A program made the position numbers and the translations under genes. Positions 27,872 through 36,853 of a stretch of DNA of 64,000 nt are shown here, in pieces (the first letter of the stretch is position 1; every line of letters starts with the position of its first letter). Origin of the DNA: Pseudarcicella hirudinis (GTDB taxonomy: Bacteria; Bacteroidota; Bacteroidia; Cytophagales; Spirosomataceae); NCBI RefSeq assembly GCF_900115665.1, contig NZ_FOXH01000006.1, forward strand, positions 1-64,000, read 5' to 3'. The notes beneath the pieces were generated by a model that made no database searches, was not told the DNA's origin, and saw only the letters and a program-made list of their open reading frames with translations.

Positions 27872-28906
27872 ATGAACAGTCAGCGACCTGTAACCATAAA
27901 AGACATTGCCAAAAAGTTTAAATGTTCTCCTTCGACTGTCTCAAGGGCATTGAATGACCATCATCTGATTAATGAAGATACCCGTAAAAACATCCAGGAA
28001 TATGCACAAAAGGTTGGTTATCAACGTAATCTTGTATCCTTAAGTCTTTTAAATAAGAAAACCGCTTCGCTGGGAGTGATTGTCCCCAACATCAGCAGTT
28101 ATCAGGAATCAGCCATGATTGACGGCCTTCATTCTGTACTTCAGCCACTTGGCTATACCCTGAATATCTGTGTGACTAACGAACAATATATCCTTGAAAC
28201 GGAATATGTAGAAAAGCTGCTTTCGAACCGGGTTGAAGGTATTTTCCTGTCCGTTTCTCAGGAAACTTATGACGCCGGACATTATGAGCACCTTGAAAAT
28301 GTTATAAAACGGAAGGTTCCTCTGATATTTATTGACCGGGAATATGAAGGATTTGAAACAAGCAGGGTAACGATTGATGATTATTTCGGAGCGTTTGCGG
28401 CCATAGAACACCTCGTTCTTGGCGGAAGAAAAAGAATTGCTCATCTGAAGGGTCCGAACGGACTGACTGTTTCTGAACAAAGGTTCAGAGGGTATATTGA
28501 TTGCCTGAAGAAATACAATTTACCGATTGACGAGGATCTGATTATTAACACGAATTTCAGAGTGGAAAGCAGTATTGTACCAACTACCCGGTTATTTGAT
28601 CTGCCCAACCCTCCTGATGCTATTTTCGGAGTAAATGACCAGGTTGCGATCGGTGCTATGAAAGTTATCCGGGAAAGAGGTTTGCAAATCCCGAAAGATG
28701 TAGCAGTAATCGGATTTGATAACTCTCCGATTTCACCTTATATTTTTCCTTCTCTTACTTCTGTTGCCAGACCCGGAAGACGAATTGGAACTGAGGCTTC
28801 AAGGTTATTTTTAAACTACCTCAATGCTTCTGAAGATGAATTTGGTGTGGAAAGGATTGTTCTTCCTTCGGAACTTATCATCAGAGAATCCTCTCTGAAT
28901 TTTTAA
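27872..28906 (+). CDS. LacI/GalR-family transcriptional regulator of the iol operon
   Basis: The 344-residue protein has an N-terminal LacI helix-turn-helix (TIKDIAKKFKCSPSTVSRAL, residues 8-27) followed by a periplasmic-binding-protein-like effector domain (ASLGVIVPNISSYQES, then DAIFGVNDQVAIGAMKVI and VAVIGFDNSPIS). The ATG at 27872 (MNSQRPVTIKD) fits the family; an upstream extension would run through the operator. It is divergent from the complete inositol operon and is its likely repressor, with an inositol intermediate as plausible inducer. This differs from the DeoR-type IolR of Bacillus. Confidence 0.9.
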   Translation: MNSQRPVTIKDIAKKFKCSPSTVSRALNDHHLINEDTRKNIQEYAQKVGYQRNLVSLSLLNKKTASLGVIVPNISSYQESAMIDGLHSVLQPLGYTLNICVTNEQYILETEYVEKLLSNRVEGIFLSVSQETYDAGHYEHLENVIKRKVPLIFIDREYEGFETSRVTIDDYFGAFAAIEHLVLGGRKRIAHLKGPNGLTVSEQRFRGYIDCLKKYNLPIDEDLIINTNFRVESSIVPTTRLFDLPNPPDAIFGVNDQVAIGAMKVIRERGLQIPKDVAVIGFDNSPISPYIFPSLTSVARPGRRIGTEASRLFLNYLNASEDEFGVERIVLPSELIIRESSLNF

Positions 28907-28907
28907 T

Positions 28908-28961
28908 CAGAAAAGCAGGGCTTCAGATAAATGGAAATTTATCTGAAGCCCTGCTTTTCTG
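28908..28961. terminator. Strong bidirectional terminator
   Basis: A 25-bp perfect inverted repeat (28908-28932 and 28937-28961) with a GGAA loop separates two convergent genes. The arm runs CAGAAAAGCAGGGCTTCAGA and onward, giving A- and T-rich stem ends usable in both directions. Confidence 0.9.
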
Positions 28962-28975
28962 TATCATAAGAAAGT

Positions 28976-31672
28976 CTATTTAAACAAAATCCAGTCTAAT
29001 GAACAGAGATGTTTATTCGGCCCTTCTTTTTTCACAAACACAAAGTATAAATCATGTTTTCCGCCCGGATTCCGGATAGCAGTACTTGCATCTGCATATT
29101 TATCCCATTTTCCGGTTGCCTGATAATTTAAAGTACTGATCAGCGCGCCATCCGGAGAATCTGTATGCACTTCTATGGCAGCATCTCTGTTTTGCGAAGA
29201 ATAGTGATATGTCAATTCCTTTACTCCTTGTAAATCAATGTTTTTCAGGACAAAAAAGGATTTATCATGAATCTCTCCCAATGCTTTTTCCTGATCCTTA
29301 ATATTTGATAATTCATCAGCATCTTCTGCTTCAACCTTGGTTGAACGAAGTACCAGAACATCGGAATTGGTTAACGGCTTAATAGCCCCGCCATTGTCGG
29401 TATAAGACGCAGTAAGAATATATCTGCCCTGATCTCCTTTTCCGAGATGGTCTTTCAAAATGCGGGAACCCTGTTTAGGAAGTCTGACTTCCGGCTGCTG
29501 ATTACCAAGGGAAAGAACATATTTTACGATTTCAGTAGCATCTTCTTTTGAAATCTGCGGGTGAGCCGCCATAGCATGTTCTCCCCAAACACCGCCACCG
29601 CCGACAATTACTTTATTTGCCAGTTTTGAAATCGCCGATTTATCTCCTCTGTATCGCTTGGAAACCTCCATAAATGCCGGCCCGACCGATTTCTTTTCAA
29701 TCTGGTGGCAAGCCTTACAGTCACTTGCTGCCATCAGGGATTTACCCAGATTCAAAGAGCCACTTATTTGCTGATGCCCTAAAGTGGCCTTATTTCCGGT
29801 AATTTTAGCTAAATAATTCAACGTAACCTTGATCTTTTTAGGGTCAATTACTTTATCCTCATTATCAGCCACCTTTACTGAATAATTCAAAGGTGTATTG
29901 TCGAAATAAAAAGTGCTGTTTGAGTTAGTTTTAATGCTTACCTGCGGTAAAGTATTTCCTACCCGAATGATTAAGGTATCGTAAGCACTTTTTCCGGCAG
30001 GATCGGTTACTTTTAAAATACTCTTGTAAATACCGTTCTTTTTAAAAGTATATTCAGGATTCGCTTCATGCGAAGCAACTTTATTTCCCTCGAATCTCCA
30101 TTCGTAACTCAACTGATCTCCGTCAAAATCATAGCTTTTCGAACTGTTGAAACTCACTTTCAATGGCGCCAGGCCGATGGTATCTTTGGCTGTTACATTC
30201 GCAACAGGGGCTCTGTTTCCGGGGTTAAAGTCAATCCTGACCAAACGGGCATCGTCATTGTCTATTCCATATACTGAGCCATATTCCAGCATATAAATTG
30301 AACCTTCAGGTCCAAACTCCATATCAATCGGACGTCTGAAATCTCCGGCTTCAGGCATAAAACGTTCTAATCCGGTAAAATTCTGGTTTTCATCCAGACG
30401 AACTGCAAAAACCCAGTTACGCATCCAGTCAAAAATGAATAAAGCTTTGTCGTAATATGCCGGAATCTTTACTGAAGAATTCAGGGAAGGATCAAAATGA
30501 TAAACCGGACCAGCCATTGCACTTCTTCCGCCTGTACCGATAGAAGGGAATTCAGGCGATAAATCGTATGGATACCAGATCATTGCTTTTTGTGCCGGCG
30601 GAAGATTCTGCATCCCGGTATTATTCGGGGAATTATTCACCGGAGCATCTGCCTGAAAATATTCACCGATAGCCTTATTGCTGAAGTCATAATCTTTGTA
30701 AGGCTTATTATTTCCTACAAAATAAGGCCAGCCATAATTTCCGGGCTTTTTAGCCTGATTAAACTCATCATATCCTTTTGGTCCCTGCTTGCCATCCGTT
30801 CCTGAATCCGGGCCGATTTCTCCCCAGTAAACAATTGAAGTAACGGGGTCAACCGAAATTCTGTAGGGATTTCTGCAACCCATTGTATAAATCTCCGGAC
30901 GGGTTCCTGCCAGTCCTTTCGGAAAAAGGTTCCCTTCCGGAATGGTATAAGAACCATCAGCCTGCGGATGAATTTTAAGGATTTTCCCTCTCAGATCGTT
31001 AGGATTCCCTGCAGAACGTTGCGCATCAAATACCAGACGCCCTCCCCGCTCATCAATCGGAGCAAAACCATCCGATTCAAACGGCACCGTATTATCTCCG
31101 GTTGAAATATATAAATTACCATGTGCATCCCAGGCAAGCGAACCTCCTGTGTGTGCACTAACTTCCATATCAATCGGTATTTCAATAATTACTTTCTCCG
31201 AAGCTTCATCCAGTGAACTGTCATCATTCACAACGAATCTGGAAACATATTGTTTAAGATGATCTTTAAGTTGCGGGGTATAGAAAAAATACAAATAATG
31301 ATTTGTTTTAAAATTCGGGTCGATGGTCATCCCCAGCAATCCGTTGCCATACTTATTTTCGCCGAAAACCGGGAATTCTCTCGATAATCTGGTTTTTTTA
31401 AGTTTAGGATCATACACATAAAATTTTCCGGTACGCTCCACAAAAAATACCCTGCCGTCCGGAGCGACCGACAATTCCATCGGTTCATTCAGGTCATCGG
31501 AAAGAACCGTCTTGGTAAATCTGTTTTCTTCCGGAACTTTTCCATTCGAAATTTTTCCTGTGGTATCAGCTTTTGCAGCCGGCATCAGGTTATTTGCCTG
31601 AACATTTACCATCAGAGATGTCAGCAGCAAGCCTGCCAATCCTATCTTACTTAAACTGTTAATCTTACTCAT
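28976..31672 (-). CDS. Secreted PQQ-type glucose/sorbosone dehydrogenase with PKD and cytochrome c domains
   Basis: The 898-residue protein starts at 31672 (MSKINSLSKIGLAG) with a signal peptide ending near VQA; an upstream in-frame extension lacks export features. Domains in order are a GSDH six-blade propeller (about 50-450, with GLLGMTIDPNF and MGCRNPYRISVDP), a PKD domain (about 480-570, SFNSSKSYDFDGDQLSYEW), a class I cytochrome c motif (SDCKACHQ, about 650) with its distal Met region, and a C-terminal carbohydrate-binding-like domain (after about 760, starting KVEAEDADEL). It probably oxidises a sugar or polyol outside the inner membrane and passes electrons to a copper or haem carrier, perhaps the azurin-like protein encoded nearby. 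Confidence 0.85.
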   Translation of the reverse strand: MSKINSLSKIGLAGLLLTSLMVNVQANNLMPAAKADTTGKISNGKVPEENRFTKTVLSDDLNEPMELSVAPDGRVFFVERTGKFYVYDPKLKKTRLSREFPVFGENKYGNGLLGMTIDPNFKTNHYLYFFYTPQLKDHLKQYVSRFVVNDDSSLDEASEKVIIEIPIDMEVSAHTGGSLAWDAHGNLYISTGDNTVPFESDGFAPIDERGGRLVFDAQRSAGNPNDLRGKILKIHPQADGSYTIPEGNLFPKGLAGTRPEIYTMGCRNPYRISVDPVTSIVYWGEIGPDSGTDGKQGPKGYDEFNQAKKPGNYGWPYFVGNNKPYKDYDFSNKAIGEYFQADAPVNNSPNNTGMQNLPPAQKAMIWYPYDLSPEFPSIGTGGRSAMAGPVYHFDPSLNSSVKIPAYYDKALFIFDWMRNWVFAVRLDENQNFTGLERFMPEAGDFRRPIDMEFGPEGSIYMLEYGSVYGIDNDDARLVRIDFNPGNRAPVANVTAKDTIGLAPLKVSFNSSKSYDFDGDQLSYEWRFEGNKVASHEANPEYTFKKNGIYKSILKVTDPAGKSAYDTLIIRVGNTLPQVSIKTNSNSTFYFDNTPLNYSVKVADNEDKVIDPKKIKVTLNYLAKITGNKATLGHQQISGSLNLGKSLMAASDCKACHQIEKKSVGPAFMEVSKRYRGDKSAISKLANKVIVGGGGVWGEHAMAAHPQISKEDATEIVKYVLSLGNQQPEVRLPKQGSRILKDHLGKGDQGRYILTASYTDNGGAIKPLTNSDVLVLRSTKVEAEDADELSNIKDQEKALGEIHDKSFFVLKNIDLQGVKELTYHYSSQNRDAAIEVHTDSPDGALISTLNYQATGKWDKYADASTAIRNPGGKHDLYFVFVKKEGPNKHLCSLDWILFK

Positions 31673-32107
31673 AGAAAAATTGTTAATTAGAGAATGAAAC
31701 GGGAACAATCTGAACAAATCATAAAACAGCATCCCGGTTTCATTTTTGTACCGACTGATTCTTTAGATTAAATGTTTTGTCAAAATGCATTTTATATCAA
31801 GTCGGGTTTTAAGTATTTTACCCTAACATCGCATATCATAAAATATTCAATTTGATCCGGATACAAATGAACGGCTCTTTTCAGCGATTTTTATCATAAT
31901 CTAAGGGGTAAACCCCGAAAAATATTTATTCAAAGAAAACTCCGGATTTCAGCTGTTATCCTCAAACTATTATTCCCGATCTACATTCAGCATTTTTAAA
32001 ACTGATAATTATCAGTTTTAAAAGCCGGAAAACTCATACCATTGTACCTGAAAATTCTTCAATTTTGTTTCGAAACTGTCCTGAGTAGTTATTGAAAAAT
32101 AAATGAT
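31673..32107. promoter_or_regulatory. Divergent intergenic region with a long palindrome
   Basis: These 435 bases separate two divergently transcribed genes and contain no reading frame I can support. The notable element is the 30-bp perfect palindrome at 31994-32023, listed separately. Promoters for both directions should be here. Confidence 0.5.
31994..32023. promoter_or_regulatory. 30-bp perfect palindrome
   Basis: The half-site TTTTAAAACTGATAA (31994-32008) is followed directly by its exact complement (32009-32023) with no spacer. It lies 85 bp before the small gene at 32108. With no loop it is a poor terminator, so it looks more like a dimeric regulator operator. No regulator gene is adjacent. 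Confidence 0.5.
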
Positions 32108-32392
32108 ATGTGTAAGCCTCAATCAGAAATTCCGGTTTTGATGCTTTTTGATGACGGGTCTGACCCTGACATCAAAAAACACTTTCTGAAATTAAAGGAA
32201 GATTATCCTGATCTTGCCAATTATCTTCTGGTGAATACTACGGAATATCCGGTTGTAGCAAAAAGTTTTCATTTATCTGAAAAATCCACTCTAGTGGCGA
32301 CAATCAGCGGCAAGGAGTATTGGCGCCATTCCGGAGATTTTACCATTGAATTAGTCAAACGTAAAATTGCTGTTCCGGAAACGATCTGTTAG
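32108..32392 (+). CDS. Small conserved-looking protein, thioredoxin-like fold possible
   Basis: This 94-residue product is not recognised with confidence. The pattern VLMLFDDGSDPDIKKHF, a helix, then YLLVNTTEYPVVAKSFHLSEKSTLVATISGKEYWRHSG resembles the strand-helix-strand order of thioredoxin-like proteins without a CxxC motif. There is no signal peptide. It has its own terminator at 32477, so it is a single-gene unit between two oxidoreductase-type genes. Coding capacity is supported by protein-like composition and codon use like its neighbours. Confidence 0.55.
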   Translation: MCKPQSEIPVLMLFDDGSDPDIKKHFLKLKEDYPDLANYLLVNTTEYPVVAKSFHLSEKSTLVATISGKEYWRHSGDFTIELVKRKIAVPETIC

Positions 32393-32476
32393 TTCAATAA
32401 CCCATTCATAAAGAAATACTTAACCCGTTTTAATAAACCACACTGGATTACATTTAATAGTACTATTACCCTTATA

Positions 32477-32500
32477 CCATCACATCTTCCGATGTGATGG
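32477..32500 (+). terminator. Rho-independent terminator
   Basis: CCATCACATC (32477-32486) pairs with GATGTGATGG (32491-32500) across a four-base loop and is followed by TTTTTTGTTTT, a textbook terminator for the 32108 gene. Confidence 0.88.
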
Positions 32501-32559
32501 TTTTTTGTTTTATTATTTTTTATTACTCAGAAATATCACTTCTCTGCTAGTAGCCTTCC

Positions 32560-32627
32560 GGCACCGTAGCCCCTGGCTTACGGATCACGGTGCCTTACTT
32601 ACTTTATGCTCTGTGAGTCACAGAGCA
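32560..32627 (+). ncRNA. Two consecutive stem-loops upstream of the azurin-like gene (possible leader RNA)
   Basis: GGCACCGT (32560-32567) pairs with ACGGTGCC (32587-32594) around a GTAGCC...GGCTTAC inner stem. A second stem follows, TGCTCTGTG (32607-32615) with CACAGAGCA (32619-32627). They lie after a terminator and about 185 bp before the 32812 start, in unusually GC-rich sequence for an intergenic region here. They may be a structured 5' leader or small RNA. I do not recognise a known riboswitch class. Confidence 0.4.
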
Positions 32628-32811
32628 TGGGTTAGAAGGAGATACTATCGACAGAATTCTACCGGATTTCGACAATATTTAGGGAAAAAAGTATAAAACC
32701 CTACATCAATGCTAAAATTTTATAAGAAATTGCCCTTAGAATGGGTAAAATTTCATGACAATTGTCTTGTAAGTTTATGCTTTAGTTCCTAATGTTAATT
32801 GAAAAAATTAT

Positions 32812-33969
32812 ATGATATTCAAGGTAAGCGCTTTGTGTTGTCCAAAGATTAATTCTTATCTCCCGGGGATTTTGAAACAGTCGTTAAAGGTTTTTTTAAT
32901 CTGTGCTGTTACAATTTTTTTTCTGAGTAATCAAACTGCTTTTGCTCAGCGAGACACTACTATTACCCTCAAAGTACTGGGGGGATTACAATTCGATCTG
33001 CCACGTTTTGCCGTCCGGCCAAACACAAAAGTTACGGTTATCCTTGATAATCATGATGATATGGCTCATAATGTAGTTTTTACCAAACCAAACTCCCGCT
33101 TAAAAGTAGTTGATGAAGCCCTGAAGTTGGGCGATAAGGGAGCAAAAATGGATTATGTCCCCAACTCACCTCTGATTTTAGCACATACTAAAATCCTTGA
33201 ACCGGGAAGAACGGAAAGCATTTCCTTTCTAATTGAGAACGAAGGCATCTATCCCTATGTATGTACTTACCCTGGTCATGGCTATGTAATGTACGGAGCA
33301 ATGTATGCCACCACTAAAGCATTGCCTCCCCTCGAAAAAGATTTAAATGTTCCGGAAGGGCAAAGACTGGGAACTCCCAATATGGCGGACCATAGCGGAC
33401 ATCATATGGCTCCCGCATCACCACATCCTTATCCGCTTGAATATCCGTTGCTTTACCGGACTTTCATGCCTGATTGCGGGCCTGCTGCGATAGCGGTAGC
33501 ACTTAACCCGAATGAATCGTATTGTTTTGATGCCGGAAAATGTTATCTGCGCTATGCCTGGTCAGGGGGTTTTGTTGACAATACTGATCACTGGAAAGGA
33601 AATGGTAACAAACTGGCTAAAATCGTAGGATCTGTTTATTGGAAAGACGAAACCGGATTTCCGTTTAAAGCAGGGAAAAACCAGAAGATTCCGACAGTAC
33701 ATTTTAAAGGTTATCACTTAACCAAAAGGCTTCCTGCCTTTCGTTATATGCTGGATGAGATTTCAGTTAGTGAAACGGTTAAATTATCAGCAAAGGGAAA
33801 CGGTATTATCCGGGAGTTTACTTTCAAAAATAATCCGGACGTACTGTTTTTCACAACCGGAAATCCTGCCGGAATAAAATTCACCTTTTCTACCGGAAAA
33901 TATAAAAACGGCGTACTTGAAATCCCGGCCGGAACAGCCAGATTAACAATTACAAGTACCAGAATTTAA
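32812..33969 (+). CDS. Azurin/plastocyanin-like copper protein with a C-terminal extra domain, exported
   Basis: The 385-residue protein has an N-terminal export signal (hydrophobic about 24-42, ending TAFAQ). Residues about 50-165 form a type 1 copper domain: His in DDMAHNVVF and the Cys-His-Met cluster in YPYVCTYPGHGYVMYGAM. A His/Met-rich linker (MADHSGHHMAPASPHP) leads to a C-terminal domain of about 180 residues with a CGPAAIAVALNPNESYCFDAGKC stretch split by several residues, which I do not recognise; it is probably all-beta. It should shuttle electrons in the periplasm or at the surface. The neighbour downstream is a dehydrogenase-like propeller, so they may work together. Confidence 0.8.
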   Translation: MIFKVSALCCPKINSYLPGILKQSLKVFLICAVTIFFLSNQTAFAQRDTTITLKVLGGLQFDLPRFAVRPNTKVTVILDNHDDMAHNVVFTKPNSRLKVVDEALKLGDKGAKMDYVPNSPLILAHTKILEPGRTESISFLIENEGIYPYVCTYPGHGYVMYGAMYATTKALPPLEKDLNVPEGQRLGTPNMADHSGHHMAPASPHPYPLEYPLLYRTFMPDCGPAAIAVALNPNESYCFDAGKCYLRYAWSGGFVDNTDHWKGNGNKLAKIVGSVYWKDETGFPFKAGKNQKIPTVHFKGYHLTKRLPAFRYMLDEISVSETVKLSAKGNGIIREFTFKNNPDVLFFTTGNPAGIKFTFSTGKYKNGVLEIPAGTARLTITSTRI

Positions 33970-34021
33970 CGAAATGAAACTTATGCCGGAGCAGCTTCTT
34001 TTTCCGGCATGTTGAAAATAT

Positions 34022-35512
34022 ATGACAATGAAAATTTTAAAATTGTTATCAGTTGCTTTTTTATTTTGGCAAGTTCCGGAAGCAAAAGCATTAGCACCAA
34101 AGGATTCCGCAGCTACTTATTATGAGGTAGAAAATATTCCTTTACCCGACGGACTTATTGCCGAAACGGGAGCAATTGGCTTTATGCCTGACGGAAGGTT
34201 TGTGGCATGTTTTCACCGGGGAGAAGTTATGATGTATTCTCCGAAAACTAAAAAATGGAAACGCTTTGCGGAAGGGCTGCATGACCCTCTGGGAGTTCTG
34301 GTAGTAAATAACCATGAAATTCTGGTCATGCAAAGACCGGAACTTACCAGAATCACTGACACTGACGGTGATGGAGAAGCAGATGACTATCAGACAGTTA
34401 CTGATGATTTCGGTTTGTCCGGCAACTACCATGAATTTGCCTTCGGTCCTATTGCTGATAAACAGGGAAATCTGTACATTTCACTTAATCTTGCTTCCAA
34501 CGGCGCAGGAATTCGTCCGGAAATTCGTGGAAAATATGATTCTTTATCCCGCCCGGGCAGAATGTATTCTTGCGTGCCTTATCGTGGCTGGGTGATGAAG
34601 CTGGGAAAAGACGGAAAACTAAAACCTTTTGCAGTCGGATTCCGCTCACCGAATGGTCTGGGTTTTGATGCTGAGGGTAAATTATATGTTTCTGATAACC
34701 AGGGCGACTGGCTCGGAACCAGTAAGTTATTTCATGTAGAAGAAGGCAAGTTTTACGGACATCCTGCTGGTCTGATCTGGAAAGAAGATTTTCCGAGAGT
34801 TGTCCCGATCACTCTTCCGGTGGCAAAACTGGACAGTATGAGGACTAAGGAAAGTATTCAGTTTCCTCATGGTTATTTTGCCAACTCTCCTACCCAACCT
34901 GTTTTAGATAATACGGGAGGCAAATTCGGCCCTTTTTCGGGCCAGATGCTGATTGGCGATATGGATCATAAATATGTAATCAGGTTATTAATGGAGGAAG
35001 TTGACGGAGCTATGCAGGGAGCCTGTGTTCCTTTATCTTTCGGCGCTAAAATGAGAATTGGTAATAACCGCCTGGTTTTTGCACCGGATGGCAGCCTTTG
35101 GGTAGGACAAAATGATCATGGCTGGGCCGGAGCGAGAGGTATTCAGAGAATCAGCTGGAAAGGTCAGACTCCGCTTGATGTTATGGCCATGAATCTGACG
35201 CCAAAAGGTTTTGACCTGACTTTCACGCTGCCTGTAGATAAAGAAACGGCTTTGGAATTAGCCAATTATAAATTCAGAAGATTTTATTATGAATATCATC
35301 AGGCATACGGTTCAAAGCAATTCGATGTGCAGGATGTTGCGGTCAAATCTGTCGTACTTTCTCCTGATGGGAAAAAGGTTTCCCTGGAGCTGGCAGAAAT
35401 GAAACCAGGTTATGTATATGAATTAAAGGCAGGAGACATCACTTCTGAAAATGGCAATAAAAGCCTGATTAACAGATTATTGTGCTACTCTCTTAACAGA
35501 CTGAAAAAATAG
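34022..35512 (+). CDS. Secreted sorbosone-dehydrogenase-like beta-propeller protein
   Basis: The 496-residue product has a signal peptide (MKILKLLSVAFLFW..., cleaved near KALA); a second ATG two codons in (34028) is equally possible. The body resembles the large glucose/sorbosone-dehydrogenase-like propellers: GAIGFMPDGRFVACFHRGEV, ITDTDGDGEADDY (a calcium-type loop), FAVGFRSPNGLGFDAEGKLYVSDNQGDW split over two blades, and LVFAPDGSLWVGQND. It lacks haem and PKD parts, unlike the protein at 28976. It probably binds or oxidises a sugar-like compound and may donate electrons to the azurin-like protein encoded 52 bp upstream. Confidence 0.82.
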   Translation: MTMKILKLLSVAFLFWQVPEAKALAPKDSAATYYEVENIPLPDGLIAETGAIGFMPDGRFVACFHRGEVMMYSPKTKKWKRFAEGLHDPLGVLVVNNHEILVMQRPELTRITDTDGDGEADDYQTVTDDFGLSGNYHEFAFGPIADKQGNLYISLNLASNGAGIRPEIRGKYDSLSRPGRMYSCVPYRGWVMKLGKDGKLKPFAVGFRSPNGLGFDAEGKLYVSDNQGDWLGTSKLFHVEEGKFYGHPAGLIWKEDFPRVVPITLPVAKLDSMRTKESIQFPHGYFANSPTQPVLDNTGGKFGPFSGQMLIGDMDHKYVIRLLMEEVDGAMQGACVPLSFGAKMRIGNNRLVFAPDGSLWVGQNDHGWAGARGIQRISWKGQTPLDVMAMNLTPKGFDLTFTLPVDKETALELANYKFRRFYYEYHQAYGSKQFDVQDVAVKSVVLSPDGKKVSLELAEMKPGYVYELKAGDITSENGNKSLINRLLCYSLNRLKK

Positions 35513-35516
35513 TAAA

Positions 35517-35556
35517 ACAGCCCGGATGAGGCTTTCAAACTTTTCATCCGGGCTGT
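35517..35556 (+). terminator. Rho-independent terminator
   Basis: ACAGCCCGGATGA (35517-35529) pairs perfectly with TCATCCGGGCTGT (35544-35556) directly after the 35512 stop codon and is followed by AATTCTCT. It ends the azurin-dehydrogenase operon. Confidence 0.85.
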
Positions 35557-35830
35557 AATTCTCTCCTTCCGCTTCAGAATCACGTTCCTTCTCCGTTATC
35601 CTTTCCGGAAATCCCCTCTTCTTTCTGGCTTTTTGTAAAACGCTGCAACATTCTGATTCTCAAAAAATCAGGTAAATTTTCTATTGGATTTGGCAGCTTT
35701 AAGAAAAAGCAGTACTATTGTTTCATAATGATACAATGAATATAAATAATACTATCTTTTGGTATTTTTCTACCAAAAAATTCAGAAAAAATTAACTTAT
35801 CCATACACACAAAACAACATCTCAATATTC

Positions 35831-36838
35831 ATGGAGCATCTAGCCGGAGCCACAGAGAAAAATTCCTTTAATCGCCGTCAGTTTCTAAGTCAGGTTGGTA
35901 TGATCGCCGCCGCCACTGCTTTTTCCGAATCGGTATTTGCCAAACCCAAACCATTATTTGAGATTTCCCTGGCGGAATTTTCATTGGCAGGATCTCTTTT
36001 CAGTGGTAAACTGAAAAACATGGATTTTCCGGCCAAAGCCAAAAATGATTTCGGAATCAGTGCCGTAGAATACGTATCCGGCTTCTGGAACGGGAAAGGT
36101 GCTGACAAAGCATATCTTCAGGAATTAAAACAAAGAACTTCCGATCTTGGCGTCCGAAACGTCCTGATCATGGTAGATGGCGAAGGTGATTTAGGAGCAA
36201 GTGATGCTAAAAAACGCCTTGAAGCAGTAGAAAACCATTACAAATGGGTGGATGCTGCTAAGTTTTTAGGCTGTCATTCTATCAGAGTCAACATGGATGG
36301 CGATGGTTCTCCGGAGGAAATTATGAAAGCTGGTGTGGAAGGTTATGGAAAACTGGTAGAATACGGACAAAAAGCCGGAATAGGTGTTATCATCGAAAAT
36401 CATATTACCGTTTCTACCAATCCTGACTGGCTTGTGAGCCTGCTGAAACAGGTAAAAAATCCATATGCAGGCTGTCTGCCTGATTTCGGCAATTTTACAG
36501 AACGTGAAAAGCCTAAATCCATGACTTTGGAAGGTTTTAAAAATGCTAAAATTCTTCATGAATATGATAAATACGATGGCGTTAAAAAGCTGATGCCTTT
36601 TGCTAAGGGAGTAAGTGCTAAAACCCATACATTCGACAGTGAAGGAAATTGCACCGATACAGATTTTGCCCGAATGATGCCAATTGTTAAAGCAGGTCTC
36701 AGCAAAAATTTCAAAGGTTTTATCGGAATTGAATATGAAGGAGGTTTTATGAAAATGATGGGAGCAACTGAAAATTACCTGGATGAAGACGCAGGAATCA
36801 GAGCCACAAAAGCCTTACTTGAAAAAGCATTGTTGTAA
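35831..36838 (+). CDS. Tat-exported sugar phosphate isomerase/epimerase-like TIM barrel
   Basis: The 335-residue protein is read from 35831 (MEHLAGATEKNSFNRRQF) because it then begins with a twin-arginine signal, NRRQFLSQVGMIAAATAF, ending near VFAK. The rest is an AP-endonuclease-2/xylose-isomerase-like barrel: FGISAVEYVSGFWNGKG, SIRVNMDGDGSP, GVIIENHITVST, CLPDFGNF, AKTHTFDSEGN and GFIGIEYEGGF provide the usual metal-binding Glu/His/Asp residues. The real substrate is unknown, but the fold is that of keto-sugar and inosose isomerases, which suits the inositol and dehydrogenase neighbourhood. Confidence 0.85.
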   Translation: MEHLAGATEKNSFNRRQFLSQVGMIAAATAFSESVFAKPKPLFEISLAEFSLAGSLFSGKLKNMDFPAKAKNDFGISAVEYVSGFWNGKGADKAYLQELKQRTSDLGVRNVLIMVDGEGDLGASDAKKRLEAVENHYKWVDAAKFLGCHSIRVNMDGDGSPEEIMKAGVEGYGKLVEYGQKAGIGVIIENHITVSTNPDWLVSLLKQVKNPYAGCLPDFGNFTEREKPKSMTLEGFKNAKILHEYDKYDGVKKLMPFAKGVSAKTHTFDSEGNCTDTDFARMMPIVKAGLSKNFKGFIGIEYEGGFMKMMGATENYLDEDAGIRATKALLEKALL

Positions 36839-36853
36839 ATTACTTTGGCTTTC

